A stretch of DNA of 64,000 bases, taken from positions 1 through 64,000 of the forward strand of contig LLEY01000083.1 in assembly GCA_001414485.1 (NCBI GenBank). Direction: 5' to 3'. Source of the stretch: Calycina herbarum. Taxonomy: Eukaryota > Ascomycota > Leotiomycetes > Helotiales > Pezizellaceae. The position numbers and the translations under genes were made by a program. The notes beneath the pieces were generated by a model. The model saw only the letters and a program-made list of their open reading frames with translations, was not told where the DNA came from and ran no database searches. Shown here one piece after another: positions 1 through 10,433 of this stretch (positions are counted from its first letter, which is position 1; each line of letters opens with the position of its first letter).

Positions 1-600
1 CCCACAGCCTGGTCGCAGCACCCAGGAATGCCAGAGATGAATGTTCCCACCTCTATCCCGCCAAGAACTTCCCGGACAGTGGTACAACAGACCATGAACG
101 CCGTGATTGGTGGCAACCCCTTCTACATAGCTAAACAGCTGAGATGGAAGAATTTCGTTGTACGGATGTGGTCGCTCTGTCAACCGAACAACTGTTAACC
201 AACATTAGGAGGCTAGGAATCAGTTTATTATGGATCAATTGAGGCAGGAAGATCTGACAATCCTCAAGTTTACATTACTTCCTCGTGGCGAACAGCAGTA
301 CAGGGCTGCTCAGTTTGCCTGCGCCTTCTCCGCTCAATTCTTGCAATATACCCGAGACAACGGTTGGATGCAAGACGCAATAGGGGAAAACATTAATTGG
401 ATTTATATTGATGGAATGAGTGCATGGCATGTAAAGCAAGCACTGAGTGCCCTGGAAGGTATGGTCTACTATTGGCAATCGTGCTCCGATATACTAAAAG
501 ATTCCAAGAAGCCACTCGAGCCACTCCGGAATCAAGTACTCCTTCCGGTGATACGTTTCCACAGGGTGTTGCGATCGTAAGCATGCATCTCCGTATCTGT
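1..600 (+). pseudogene. decayed copy of the hypothetical gene at 36.7 kb
   Basis: I do not recognise the family. Protein similarity to the intact gene at 36672-37249 is spread over three reading frames. Frame 1 (about 1-160) matches its N-terminus (TVVQQTMN against TVQHEMN, LRWKNFV against LRWTNLL). Frame 2 from 230 carries the conserved part: LQYTRDNGWMQDA and MSAWHVKQALSAL, against FQYTRDNDWMQEA and MSEWHVKAAIHSL. A third frame near 495-560 resembles the second exon (RFQEATRA against RYIPATRD). A likely splice donor survives at the same place, after the SALE codons. The shifts and the stop at 196-198 mean it cannot encode the full protein. The copy is cut by the window edge, so its 5' end is unseen. 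That it is a paralogous relic is clear; its age and function are unknown. Confidence 0.75.
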
Positions 601-858
601 GGTCGTGTAGACTGACACGTCGCAGGGGCGGGCAGCTGAGCGGCAACCTGGAGAAGGTAGGGAAGGAGGTTATTAGCGAGCTAGTCCTGTCTGGGTATTA
701 AATTCGAGATTTGCACTTTCTTTCCCTTTCAATCCGTGCTACATTTTCTTTGCTGTGCCGTGTGTCTGGTGATACACAAATTTTTCCCAAGAGGCCGGGC
801 CAGTCACCTTATCGTATCAATTCATTAGGGCATCCGAAATCGTCATTGAACAGCTACG

Positions 859-1472
859 ATGGCAGAATATCGTGCATCGATACAGGCTCTCGTAGAAAGG
901 ACAGAACAAGAATACTGGGATAAGGGACAATCCCAGCTCGACGAGGCCCTCAAGCGCAAACTCACTCACAATGAGTTTGATGGGATTGCAATGATGCAAA
1001 AAAAGCGATACGTCCTGCCTGATTCAATCAAACACAAAATTACCACGTTTTTTCGAAACCCAGTGGACGTGCTGCTTTGTACAAGGAACTCGGAATTGCA
1101 CAGCCAAGCCAAGAACAAGACAAAACATTCATTGCCTTTTGTCGAATTAAAGTTAGTACCTTTACCAGCAGTCGAAACAAAAAACGCATTGCATCGCCTG
1201 TCGGTCTGGCAGCATTAGACTGAATTTACATATCAAAGAAAGTGCTGGAAATGATTGCGTCGCGCGTGTCCAGTGATAGAAGGCTTGGAATATGCCAGGA
1301 TACTTTTCATTTGGGTGGAACGTGGGAGGAGCCAGAAATGAGAATTGTTATCACCGGCTTTAACGATAGTGGGAAGGAAGTTGTCAGGGAGAATGGAGAT
1401 GAGGAGGAAGTTGACTTGGAGATCATGAACGAGAGGCGAGTTGATCACTGGTATGGCATGGCGGAGCGTTAG
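859..1472 (+). pseudogene. broken hypothetical ORF
   Basis: An ATG at 859 opens a 119-residue frame whose last part (from about 1070) looks random. The overlapping frame, KELGIAQPSQEQDKTFIAF, reads like real protein. It meets a TGA near 1219, then continues in the same frame through 1242-1472 with an acidic, well-behaved tail (GTWEEPEM, ENGDEEEVDLEIMNER). I read this as one former gene with a frameshift near 1070 and one in-frame stop. A short intron around 1070 is possible, but I found no convincing splice pair. No family recognised. Confidence 0.4.
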
Positions 1473-1605
1473 ATTATTTGGGGCTCAAGGGTTTTTCCTT
1501 TTTGAATATTGCTTTATTTTGCAGATGGTGTAGTATGATGGGTAGGATGGAAAAGATGTTATTCACTTGATTGGCAAGTCCTTCCGTAAATGCCAAGACC
1601 AGTTA

Positions 1606-1810
1606 TCGGCCTCTTATGCAGAGATCCAAATGTGTGACGCTAAATTCCAATATTCTGCAACAAAATCGATCCACCCAGCAGAACACTGCGAGTTTTGCAG
1701 CCGATTGGATTCTGCCTCTTGATCGGCCTCTCATGCAGAGCTCCAAAATCCTTGACGTTCTACAATAAAATCAACCCACCCAACAAAACACTACGGGTTT
1801 GCAGCCGGTT
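1606..1810 (+). repeat. imperfect direct duplication, period about 117 bp
   Basis: TCGGCCTCTTATGCAGAG at 1606 recurs as TCGGCCTCTCATGCAGAG at 1723. Both are followed by matching blocks ending in TTTGCAGCCG. The copies have diverged by substitutions and small indels. It is noncoding and fills much of the 1473-2021 gap between the broken ORF and the long gene; I see no other element there. Confidence 0.7.
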
Positions 1811-2021
1811 TGACAGCATCCCACGTGTGTTTGCTTTCTTGGAGGTCGGCCGAGTCGTCTCAGGATTTCGTACCCGTTCTTCCCCATATACGAGCCACTG
1901 CGAAATTTTGAAAGCCTTACCACACAATTGAGTTCGGATATCCTCTGAGACGTCGAAACTTTACCCCATCCAGTTTCCCTCTTGCCGGAACTCGAATTTG
2001 AGAATTTCATCCTGCAGCGTA

Positions 2022-5000
2022 ATGCGCGGCCAGTTGATTCCTCTCCAAAGGGATGGTGGGGAAGACACCCATCCAAGACAAAAGCGCAGACGGCCTTCAG
2101 GCTGGGGGAGGAATGAAGACCCGTCCGAAATTTCAACGGCTCTCAGAAGGGATGATGGGGAAAAGGGCTTGGGGAGCCAGCAAAACATGACAGAAGACGG
2201 CGACTCATTTCATGTCCAGATTACAGAGCCAACTCACGAAATGGGGGTTCGGAGTATATGTGAGGAGTTGGGTAGTGAAATCCAAAGCACCACTCCAGAT
2301 GCTGTGAATGCGGCCCGCTCGCTGTTGAGCCTCCACATGCCCTCACATGTGGAAGAAGAATGGGGAATAAGGCAACCGTCCATCGCTTCCCTTTCCTCTG
2401 AGGAGCTGGAGGAAAGGGAGGACTCGCCGGCCCCAACCCGGAACAGTCGGTTCAGACAAAACCAACAGCTCATCGAAGATCTATACATGGACAAGTCAAC
2501 ACCAATCAACGCCGCAATTGGTCATATATACCAAAATCTCATACAGCTCGGGGTTTTATCGTCGCTCCAGATTCATAAATGTCATAACGTGAGAAGTATC
2601 CATCGCTTTCTCCGCCATTCTGGAATCAAAGAGAAAAGACTCACATTTGGTGATTTGAAAATGGAGAAATTGCATCGAGTTCGCAATTGGATCGTGCTTG
2701 TCCTACATAACGACAGGAAAGCCTCTGTTGACAAAATCTTCAAGGAAATAAAGCATCACATCCCTGAGAATATAACCCAAGGTGATCTCGAGGCCTTCCT
2801 CGACAAATCAGGAATCCGGGCTAGCTTACCAAAATTCCCCCCCTACGCTGCGCTGCTCATGCCTTTGGCCTCAGAAATCAGAGGAAAGATTTTGAGAAGG
2901 GAAGGTATGCACGTTGTATCAGATTGGCTCCGAAAAGAAAAGGGTTTCCCATCACACATTGGAGTTGGGGTCCTCTATCGTTTTGCTAATAGTCACCTCG
3001 AAATAAATGCATTGAAGGAGGCCCAACAATTCAAAGATCATTTTAGAGAGATTGAAGGCCTTTCAAAACAACACGCTAGCGTTGAAGAAATTCTTCAGAG
3101 ACTTCAAAAGACCAACCGTGTTCCTGCCGGTGTTAGTACGATTAGCCTGGAAAATTTCATGATACGAAGAAAAATAATACCCTACCTGTACGATGAGCGT
3201 GGGAGACAAGTTTTTGCTCCATCTCCTCCATCTCCCCTTCCACTTATTTCACACTCTCAAGTCGGGTATGATGACGAGGATGCAGATCCGACTTGGAACG
3301 ATTTGGATGAAGATGAGTTTGAGAATACGGAAGAAAATAATATTGAGGGGGACGAGGGAATGGGCGGCAATGATCTTGCCAGGCATCAGACTTCAATCGG
3401 CGTGTTCCCTGTTCCGGCTGAGGAAGGCGAATTGGACCCGTTTCCAAATCACGGAGAAATTCTAAAGTTATGTGAGGACCCAACGAAAAACTTCCGGAAA
3501 ATCTACTACAATGTTCCAGATGCCTCGCTTCCAAAGGAATCTGCCGAGAAGCGGCGCACACTCACGCTATATAGCAGAAAATATCGACTTACGGAAGTAC
3601 GGCATGCTGCAAACGAAAAACTCGTAATGGATTTAGATCCCTATGAGCAGATGATTCGAACACGATGGGAACAAAATGAAAAGGATGGTTGGTTGACTTG
3701 TAGGGAAGCTATGGCCGACCTCGATCTTCCCAAGCACCTTACTTTTGATCATGTAAGGGCATATATGACGTTAAAGGGACTTCGCAGAGGAGCACCAACG
3801 CAGGGGGGGACGACTGCGAATGCGCATTTGCGGCCGTTAAAGCTTGCGCTACCACATGAACAAATTTTAACAGTATATCAACGCTTCGCTGACTGCGATT
3901 CCGATAATATCAGATATGATTTGGCTTTTTTTGAACTAAGCTATGTTCTTCCATCGATATGGACGTTGAATATGTTCCGGGCTTATCTCTGGGCATATGG
4001 ACTTGAACGGCCGCCTTTTTTTGAGAACATCCGAACAATTGTGGAGAGATTTGATTCTTTGGCAGCTACTGTACGACTTGAGACCGACGCACTTACATCA
4101 AGAGAAAGAAAGATCTATCAAATTCTAGTGAAAGAGGAATGTCTTCTATCTATTTCCTATATACACTTCCACTTTTGGATCCGATTTACACAAATCCAAA
4201 AAACAACTTGGGGGTGGCGCCTTTCTCTATCCCACAACGAAGTGAAAAGACTCTTCACCGAGGCAGTAAAAGACGACGTCGAAATTTGTGCGGAACTGGG
4301 AGACATGCCAGAAAGTCAGTTGAACGCTTACGCTCTAAAACACGACTTTTACGAGTTGAGAAGAAACACACTCGAAGGTCCTAAGGGAGAATTCGAATCT
4401 GGTGACAGGCATGATCTCCCAAAGCATTTGCAGAAACACGCAAAACCTAAATGCTACCATTGTTCTCGCAAGAAAGTTCACTGTGAGTGGAAGACAATGA
4501 CACAGTGTGTTGAATGTCTATCGCAAAGACTCATTTGCTCTGGCTCTGGCTCTGGCTCCTTCTTGCAACCACGTAAACCAATTAGCAAAGCAGAAATTGG
4601 CCCGTTTATCAGTAAGGCCAAGGAGGAAAGTCTCACTCACAAAGCAATCAGTCGAGAGGTAAATGGCACGATTTCACAACCAAAAGAGAGAGTACGTGCT
4701 ACGATAAGTGAGGTAATATACCTGAGCGATTCGGATGATCTTGATAGTGTTGTTGGAAGTAGGGTTAAGGAGGAAAATGATGCGAAGTCGACTGTACACG
4801 CCGTGGGCCTATCACAAAATCACCCCTGCAACGCGATCAGCCGAAGGGAACCAAGAGAGAGGGCTGATGAGACAAATGATGTAATCTGTATCAGCGATTC
4901 GGACGATGATGATGACGTTATTGGTAAGGTCAAGGAGGAACGTGAGGAAAGGTTCATTCCAGTGGAAGAACTACAAGAAGAATATGAAGAAGCGCGGAGG

Positions 5001-5117
5001 AGAAGAGATGATGCGGCCAGACGCTTGAGGACAATGGAAAAGGTTGACCGCATGAGAGCTGAGGCGAAAGAGTTAGAAAGGTTAGCTTCGGAAAAGACAA
5101 GGAAAAGGAAACGGTAA
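2022..5117 (+). CDS. large HTH-repeat protein with C-terminal Zn2Cys6 cluster and two SIM/sumoylation units
   Basis: Single intronless frame. In-frame ATGs lie at 2022 (1031 aa) and 2187 (976 aa, MTEDGD); a longer frame begins at a TTG, so I start at 2022. Residues from about 150 to 780 hold roughly five divergent units of about 55 aa, each predicted helical with a closing hydrophobic helix (GDLEAFLDKSGIRAS, DHVRAYMTLKGLRRG, NMFRAYLWAYGLERP). They resemble Clr5/HTH-type units. An acidic linker splits the array. At 4452-4538 a cysteine set C-x2-C-x6-C-x7-C-x2-C-x6-C matches the fungal Zn2Cys6 pattern, unusually near the C-terminus. After it come VIYLSDSDD with downstream RVKEE, and VICISDSDD with downstream KVKEE: two SUMO-interaction motifs, each paired with a psi-K-x-E acceptor. 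A basic coiled coil ends in KTRKRKR. Likely nuclear DNA-binding protein; targets unknown. Confidence 0.85.
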   Translation: MRGQLIPLQRDGGEDTHPRQKRRRPSGWGRNEDPSEISTALRRDDGEKGLGSQQNMTEDGDSFHVQITEPTHEMGVRSICEELGSEIQSTTPDAVNAARSLLSLHMPSHVEEEWGIRQPSIASLSSEELEEREDSPAPTRNSRFRQNQQLIEDLYMDKSTPINAAIGHIYQNLIQLGVLSSLQIHKCHNVRSIHRFLRHSGIKEKRLTFGDLKMEKLHRVRNWIVLVLHNDRKASVDKIFKEIKHHIPENITQGDLEAFLDKSGIRASLPKFPPYAALLMPLASEIRGKILRREGMHVVSDWLRKEKGFPSHIGVGVLYRFANSHLEINALKEAQQFKDHFREIEGLSKQHASVEEILQRLQKTNRVPAGVSTISLENFMIRRKIIPYLYDERGRQVFAPSPPSPLPLISHSQVGYDDEDADPTWNDLDEDEFENTEENNIEGDEGMGGNDLARHQTSIGVFPVPAEEGELDPFPNHGEILKLCEDPTKNFRKIYYNVPDASLPKESAEKRRTLTLYSRKYRLTEVRHAANEKLVMDLDPYEQMIRTRWEQNEKDGWLTCREAMADLDLPKHLTFDHVRAYMTLKGLRRGAPTQGGTTANAHLRPLKLALPHEQILTVYQRFADCDSDNIRYDLAFFELSYVLPSIWTLNMFRAYLWAYGLERPPFFENIRTIVERFDSLAATVRLETDALTSRERKIYQILVKEECLLSISYIHFHFWIRFTQIQKTTWGWRLSLSHNEVKRLFTEAVKDDVEICAELGDMPESQLNAYALKHDFYELRRNTLEGPKGEFESGDRHDLPKHLQKHAKPKCYHCSRKKVHCEWKTMTQCVECLSQRLICSGSGSGSFLQPRKPISKAEIGPFISKAKEESLTHKAISREVNGTISQPKERVRATISEVIYLSDSDDLDSVVGSRVKEENDAKSTVHAVGLSQNHPCNAISRREPRERADETNDVICISDSDDDDDVIGKVKEEREERFIPVEELQEEYEEARRRRDDAARRLRTMEKVDRMRAEAKELERLASEKTRKRKR

Positions 5118-5477
5118 TGACTCCCCGTCCCAAATATGGACATGTACTTACAAGTAGTCTAGGGGCTTTTTGGAGAAATAGTATCGTTTTCAATTTTCAG
5201 TGCCGGTGGTGGTTGTAGGTTTCATATTTGTCAGTTTGAGTACCAGATGAGTGATTGACGGGATTTTGATAGAGCTGTGTAGGGGTACCGAAAGTAGTGT
5301 GTTATTCCTTCTTGACTTAGTGAATGCATCTTCTATTACATTTTCAGTGCCAACATACCGAGGTGGGGTTAAAGCATAACATCTGCGTTCTCAAATCTCA
5401 TCTTTTTAGAGGGAAGAAATAAATTTGGAAAGGGGGTTTTCCCGTCCAGCCTTCCCTCCATGTATTCATAGTCTTCC
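5118..5477. other. intergenic, no gene seen
   Basis: Between the Zn2Cys6 gene and the DUF7924-like locus. I see no supported ORF. It probably holds the 3' end of the first gene and the promoter of the second. Confidence 0.5.
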
Positions 5478-7003
5478 TTGGTGTCGGTACAACTGTCTCC
5501 AGAGTCTGTGTCTGTCAAAAGTTGGCGTTTAACTCAACTCAAGTTTCCACAAAATCCATCGGCGTCGCTGCAAGATAAGGATCGAAAACGAAAGCGAGCG
5601 CAAGAACCCGGAGAATCACCCATTCACGCGCCAACTAAGCGCCTTCGAAAGCAACGGCGGACGTCTCTTGCAGGTGCTGCTGTTAAGGATACATATGACC
5701 AGGAGGCGACGAGCGGCATCAACGATAACAAAATCAATCCAATTGATTATTGGAGAGGGAAGGGACACTGGCCTGAGGGATATTTCAAACAAGACGATCA
5801 GACTAGGAAAGATTTCAGCAAAGATTTCGAAAAAGACAGCTGGTACGAGAAATATTGGATACCAGAGATGAACATGAATCATCTACTTGCAAGGAAGAAG
5901 TCGTTATCTTCCCTTCGCGGTAAACAATCGGAAACCAGCTCTGTCACGCCTAGCTCTACAACGCCTAGCGATGAAAAGCCAAGGGCGGTCAAAAGTGCTC
6001 CTTATCAAGACCCGCGTTATAAAACTATCCTGGCGACCAAAGGCAGCTTCATGAGCAAATCCGAATTGGGCATCACAGATATGAGCAAAAGCCTTTGCCG
6101 AACCATATTTGAGAAGGGGCAGACGGTGCCTCAAGAATCATTATTTCGTGATGACTTATTCGATAAAACTTGCGAAAAAATACAAGACCGAAACGAGGCC
6201 AGAGTCGTTCAAGATATTACTCGATTGATTGTCCCTTCTGCGGAAACTCTAGCGACATTAAGACCCGTCCGCAACCCGACTATTCTGTAGGATTCAGGCG
6301 AGAGGCGTTCACGGAAGATCAGCTCAAAAGGCTTGAACCTTTCGTGGGCGAGCTCACAGATACTTCTTTCTTTATTGGCACGTACTACATGTACTTCCCG
6401 TTCCTAACCTGCGAAATAAAGTGCGGCGCCGCGGCACTTGATATTGCAGACCGACAGAATGCTCACAGCATGACGATGGCGGTGAGAGGTATTGTCGAAC
6501 TTCATCGGGAAATCCTCGCATTTTCAATCTCGCACGATCACAGTGCGGTAAGGATCTACGGCCACTATGCTCTAATCGATGGAAGCAAGACTACCTTCTA
6601 CCACCACCCGATCAAGAAGTTTGATTTCACGAGCGAAGAAGGCAAAGACAAGTGGACCTCTTACAAATTCACCAAAAACGTCTACGATATATGGATGCCG
6701 ACTCACTTGAAAAGAATCTATTCAGTTATCGATGAGTTGCCGTCCGATCTGGATTTTAAGGTCTCACAGCAATCCGAGCCAGGTGAATCTGGACTTTCAC
6801 AGGGGTTGGACCACCATCTCTCTGACCAAACAAGTCATGATGCCGCGTCTCTGGAGGAATCTGACAGTCAATCAAGCCGTGTTAGTTCGCGAGACGTTAC
6901 CCCAGATACTTCCCAGTCTCAGAGGATCGAGGGGAGGGCATTTAAAAAGCCAAAGAAAAGAGCTCGACCCGTAGAAATACACCAGTCGCAAGACGCTGTT
7001 TGA
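5478..7003 (+). pseudogene. DUF7924-like gene, frameshifted
   Basis: Recognised from the fungal DUF7924 family by RNEARVVQDITRLI, YFPFLTCEIKCGAAALDIA, HREILAFSISHDH and YKFTKNVYDIWMPTH; function unknown for the family. The 5' half (to 6290) and 3' half (from about 6245) lie in different frames. The break falls after SAETLAT, and the next familiar block (RPQPDYSVGF) follows almost at once, so about 25 residues normally between them (from memory of the family) seem deleted, with loss of frame. A second in-frame loss of about nine residues appears between AVRGIVEL and HREILAF. The only in-frame ATG of the 5' part is deep inside (MNMNHLL), so the start is also missing or on an unseen exon. I judge it a pseudogene; no plausible intron repairs the frame. 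Confidence 0.75.
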
Positions 7004-7216
7004 AGACGGGAATACTTTCAAGGTGATCGGCCGTTTGAGAAAGGAGGTAAATGCATAGGCGAGGTGAGGATAAAGTTTTGGGGAAATCTATATGATTTAA
7101 TGATATCTATGAAGCAAAATCACTGGTTGTATAGTTAACCCCGAAGTTGTTTTTAATCCAAGACGTTGCTGGGCGTAGCTACTAGATGAGGAACCTCCAC
7201 CTCTCCTTCTTTCCCT

Positions 7217-7234
7217 CCCCCCCCCCCCCCCCCC
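7217..7234 (+). repeat. poly-C tract, 18 C
   Basis: Uninterrupted C run in the 7004-7544 gap upstream of the four-TM gene. The rest of that gap shows no gene. Such runs are often length-variable and prone to sequencing error. Confidence 0.9.
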
Positions 7235-7544
7235 GTTCTCCCATCTGATGTCCTTCAATTCTCCTCATATCACCAGTTGAAGACGCTCAGTCTAGTGATA
7301 TATTGCTTCTAGTGTAAAAATTAGAAACGGGAAATTTTCCCAGCCCACCTCGTTTCCAAACTCGTTTGTGTCAGTAGAATGAACAGCGCTAAGAAGAAGA
7401 ATTGAATGATTTTCTTGGAGACAGGATCAAAGAATACGCGATAATCTCGCTTAAACCCCCAAAGTCTAAGATCTTGAATAATATTTCTATAAAACCATAA
7501 GAGTTTTCTTCTGATTCTTCTTTCTAATTCAAAGACACTTCAAG

Positions 7545-9250
7545 ATGCTCATTAAGATATTTCTTCCAGTGGTCGGAAGCCTTTTACTTTTCACAAGTAT
7601 CACTCTGATAATTCTAAATATCCTCATAATTGCAAAACCTTCCATCTTAGATGCGGGAATTATTACTCTCGTTGTAAGTGATCTTCAAAGGTATAGTGCG
7701 ATCTAATGAAATAGTTCAATAACCCAAAAGATATCTTATCGTTGAAAACACATCGTGATTTACTCTCGGGTATCTCATTTCTATCCGATGTACCTTCGTT
7801 GAAAAGTTCTCTAACATCCGAGCTTGCGATTTTCACTTCGCAAGTTCCATCTCTCCGGGCCTCTCTGACATCAGAATTCGCATCTCTAGCATCTAATATC
7901 CCATCAATTGCATCGAACGTCCTACAAATACCCCAAAATTTAACTCTTGGTACTAAAAACTGGTGCGTAGGTTACCAGGGCCATGTTAACTGCCAAAGAC
8001 TCCCAATTGATATCACTGCTTTATTTCCGGCATCTCTTCCGCTCTCTCATCTACTTGTTGATGGACTGAAGGCAGTTACCTCTGATTTCATCTATCGGGT
8101 ATCTGTTGCAAATATCACTCTTAATTGTTTAATCATCGTGCTTCTTATTCTCGGTGTCTTTTTGCTTAATAGAACTATGTATACACGCCTCTTTATAAGT
8201 TTAATTCTAATCTTTGGCCTTATTACGGCTGTGGTTTCCTTTCTAGCCTATTTCAAAGCGCATACACTACAAAGTCTTTCATTTCCCGGCACGAAGATTT
8301 CTTACGGGGAAGTGGAGAAAATTACTTTGGGGATCCTCGTCTGTTCAATATTGATTGCTGTTTTTGCTTTGGCTGCTCTTATCCTCACCTATCTAAACCT
8401 GCGTTCAACCGAGCAGGCACCTAGTGACAATCGAGACCATAGAGAACGGAATCAGTCAGGTACAAGATCTGATGACCACGCAAGAGAAATCCTAGACGCC
8501 CCGGTGGTTTCAACTTCGCCTAAGGCGTGGGGACCCTTTCCCTCTACGCCTCCTTATGAGATTCATGAATCTATTATGCACTTCACAGAAGTTCGTATCC
8601 ATAAAGACATATGGAAGATGATATTTAAAGACGAAAAGTGGCTCAAAATGGTTTCTCGTTATTGTAATCCTTTCTTGGTTGGTGCAGATCTTCATCTGTT
8701 AAGTAACAATCGTAAATCTCCAGCATATTTAGCTCTTTTACTCAGGGATCACTCTAGAGCAAGTTTTGCCTTTAAGGCCGACTTCAAAGCTTCCCTAAGA
8801 TCACACGAAGTCAATGAAGAAGGGGAATTTGTGTTTCAAAATTCCAATATTATACTCCATGTCATGGACGTTATTGATCCACAGGAGAATGTTCCTATTA
8901 AGGCAGAGAAGCTCTTTCATTCAACTCCTTGTCTACATACAGCCTCTCTATTTTGGAAATTCAAGAGAGCAGACAAGATATCCAAAAAATCAATATACGA
9001 AATTAAAACAATCCAAGGAGGAGATATTGTTGGAACGGTAAAAGAGCCGAAAACACTAGATGACATTTCCATGGCTTGTGGGATTAACATATATTACCCA
9101 CCCGGCACTCACAAAGAAATGGGCAACGAAAGAAGAAAATACCAGCTCAATTGTGTAAATCCTCAGAGCTCTGAGCAAGAAAGGACAAACGCTTCTCGTT
9201 TTTGGGCGTCCTTCCAAGAAAACAATCCTCTTGAAGCAGCTTTCGTATAA
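7545..9250 (+). CDS. four-TM claudin/SUR7-like membrane protein with long cytosolic tail
   Basis: Exons 7545-7673 and 7715-9250, phase 0. The 41-nt intron has GTAAGT, a CTAAT branch and TAG. 554 aa. TM1 is at residues 3-30 (LIKIFLPVVGSLLLF). An extracellular loop with Ser-rich repeats (SLTSELA, SLTSEFA) ends in NLTLGTKNWCVGYQG, with a second Cys shortly after. TM2 to TM4 follow (LNCLIIVLLILGVFLL, FISLILIFGLITAVV, ILVCSILIAVFALAAL). One N-terminal TM, a loop with W-C and C, then three TMs is the SUR7/PalI/claudin layout, but I cannot name a subfamily. After TM4 lies a soluble tail of about 290 aa with no recognised domain. The neighbouring gene on the other strand is a paralog of the membrane part. 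Probably plasma membrane. Confidence 0.8.
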
Positions 9251-9354
9251 ATTGTCCTCCTATTTAATTGCGTTGGGAACACATAATTAGCTTCAAGTAG
9301 CAGTCTTTAAACATAATGAGGTAGTAATAGGATTTATTATTAGGGATTTCTTAT

Positions 9355-10100
9355 CTATCTCCATATCCTAAAGTGTCTCTCAGGAAGAAGTGCAAAGGTA
9401 CAAACAAAGGATACACAAAACGACATACAAATAGAGCAACATAAAGCACCAAATCCATAATCAACTAAAACCCCCTTTTGAGTCCTGACGCTCGGTATAT
9501 CTATAGGATATAAGGATAAGAGAACTGAGGTGAATGAAAAAGACGCCCAGATGGCCATAGAAAAGACAAAAGCTGGAGCTACAATAAAGATCTTTTCAGA
9601 TTTTCCAAAAAAATGCCCCAGATGAATTTTCCAAAGCACAGCACTGAAGAAACAGCCAAGTATTAAGGAACCAATGAGGCCCAAAAGCAGAGAAAGTCGT
9701 GGGGAACCAGTCGTAATTGATGTTATTGAGTCCAACGAATGCTGGAGATATTTTGGTGGACCGTTGGTTTGAAGTGGAGATAGTACCGCATACATATTCA
9801 AAGGTAACGATTTACACTGAACTCTAGATGGATAATTAAGGCAGTATAACTCGGTTCCAATGGTAATGTTACTCGGTAGTTGAATATAGCCAAAGTTGTC
9901 GACGGAGGTTGTGGTACTTTGTCCTGTAAGCTAAACAAATGTTAGCACTGCCTGAAAATCTAAAGGATTTTTGTTTTCATTACAAGTAAAGTAATTATCC
10001 CTGATTTCTTGCATACAGATAAAGCCGTTGTAGTGAAGATAATGGCAAGAGTTGCAGAGAGATAGAAGATGATTGTTGGAAGTAATATAAGTGTCCGCAT
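9355..10100 (-). CDS. four-TM claudin/SUR7-like membrane protein, short paralog
   Basis: Exon 1 is 9984-10100 and exon 2 is 9355-9930, joined in phase 0 over a 53-nt intron (GTAATG, GCTAAC branch, TTTAG). 230 aa. TM1 MRTLILLPTIIFYLSATL ends in SGIITLL, just as the convergent neighbour has AGIITLV, and the intron falls at the same codon. The loop has LPSNITIGTELYCLNYPSRV then C, matching the neighbour's NLTLGTKNWCVGYQG. Three TMs follow (LLLGLIGSLILGCFF, IFIVAPAFVFSMAIW, LCCSICMSFCVSFVC). It stops soon after TM4 and lacks the neighbour's long tail. The two genes are tail to tail, about 104 bp apart. Upstream it shares a 333-bp divergent promoter with the ferric-reductase-like gene. Confidence 0.8.
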
Positions 10101-10206
10101 TTTGGTTGCTGTTGGTTGCTTTCGAGAATTTCAGAAGGTGAACAAATAAATTGGGGCAGTTTATGTCATAATGAAGGTGATCTATAAGGTCACAGCGCCT
10201 GCGCCT

Positions 10207-10266
10207 GCCTCTGCCCCTGCCTCTGCCCCTGCCTCTGCCCCTGCCTCTGCCCCTGCCTCTGCCCCT
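10207..10266 (+). repeat. 12-bp minisatellite, five copies, in a divergent promoter
   Basis: GCCTCTGCCCCT repeated five times without change, with degenerate copies on both sides (about 10195-10280). It lies between the starts of two genes transcribed away from each other. It gives Ala-Pro or Arg-Gly ORFs on the two strands that are not genes. Confidence 0.9.
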
Positions 10267-10433
10267 GGCCCTGGTCCTACCCCTGGTGCATTTTTCCACC
10301 TGCAGCGTCCCACCTTGCATCCTATCTTTCTTGGTTCTCAAAATTCCAGCGCCCCACAGCACATGCTCAACGCCCATATCACCAACCTCACTTCGTTTAT
10401 CCATCTCAGCCAGTTGAGTTGGTCAATATCGAA

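Noticed and set aside
1998..2021. TTG as start of the long Zn2Cys6 protein
   Set aside because: Nuclear fungal genes start at ATG; the first in-frame ATG is at 2022 and the next good one at 2187.
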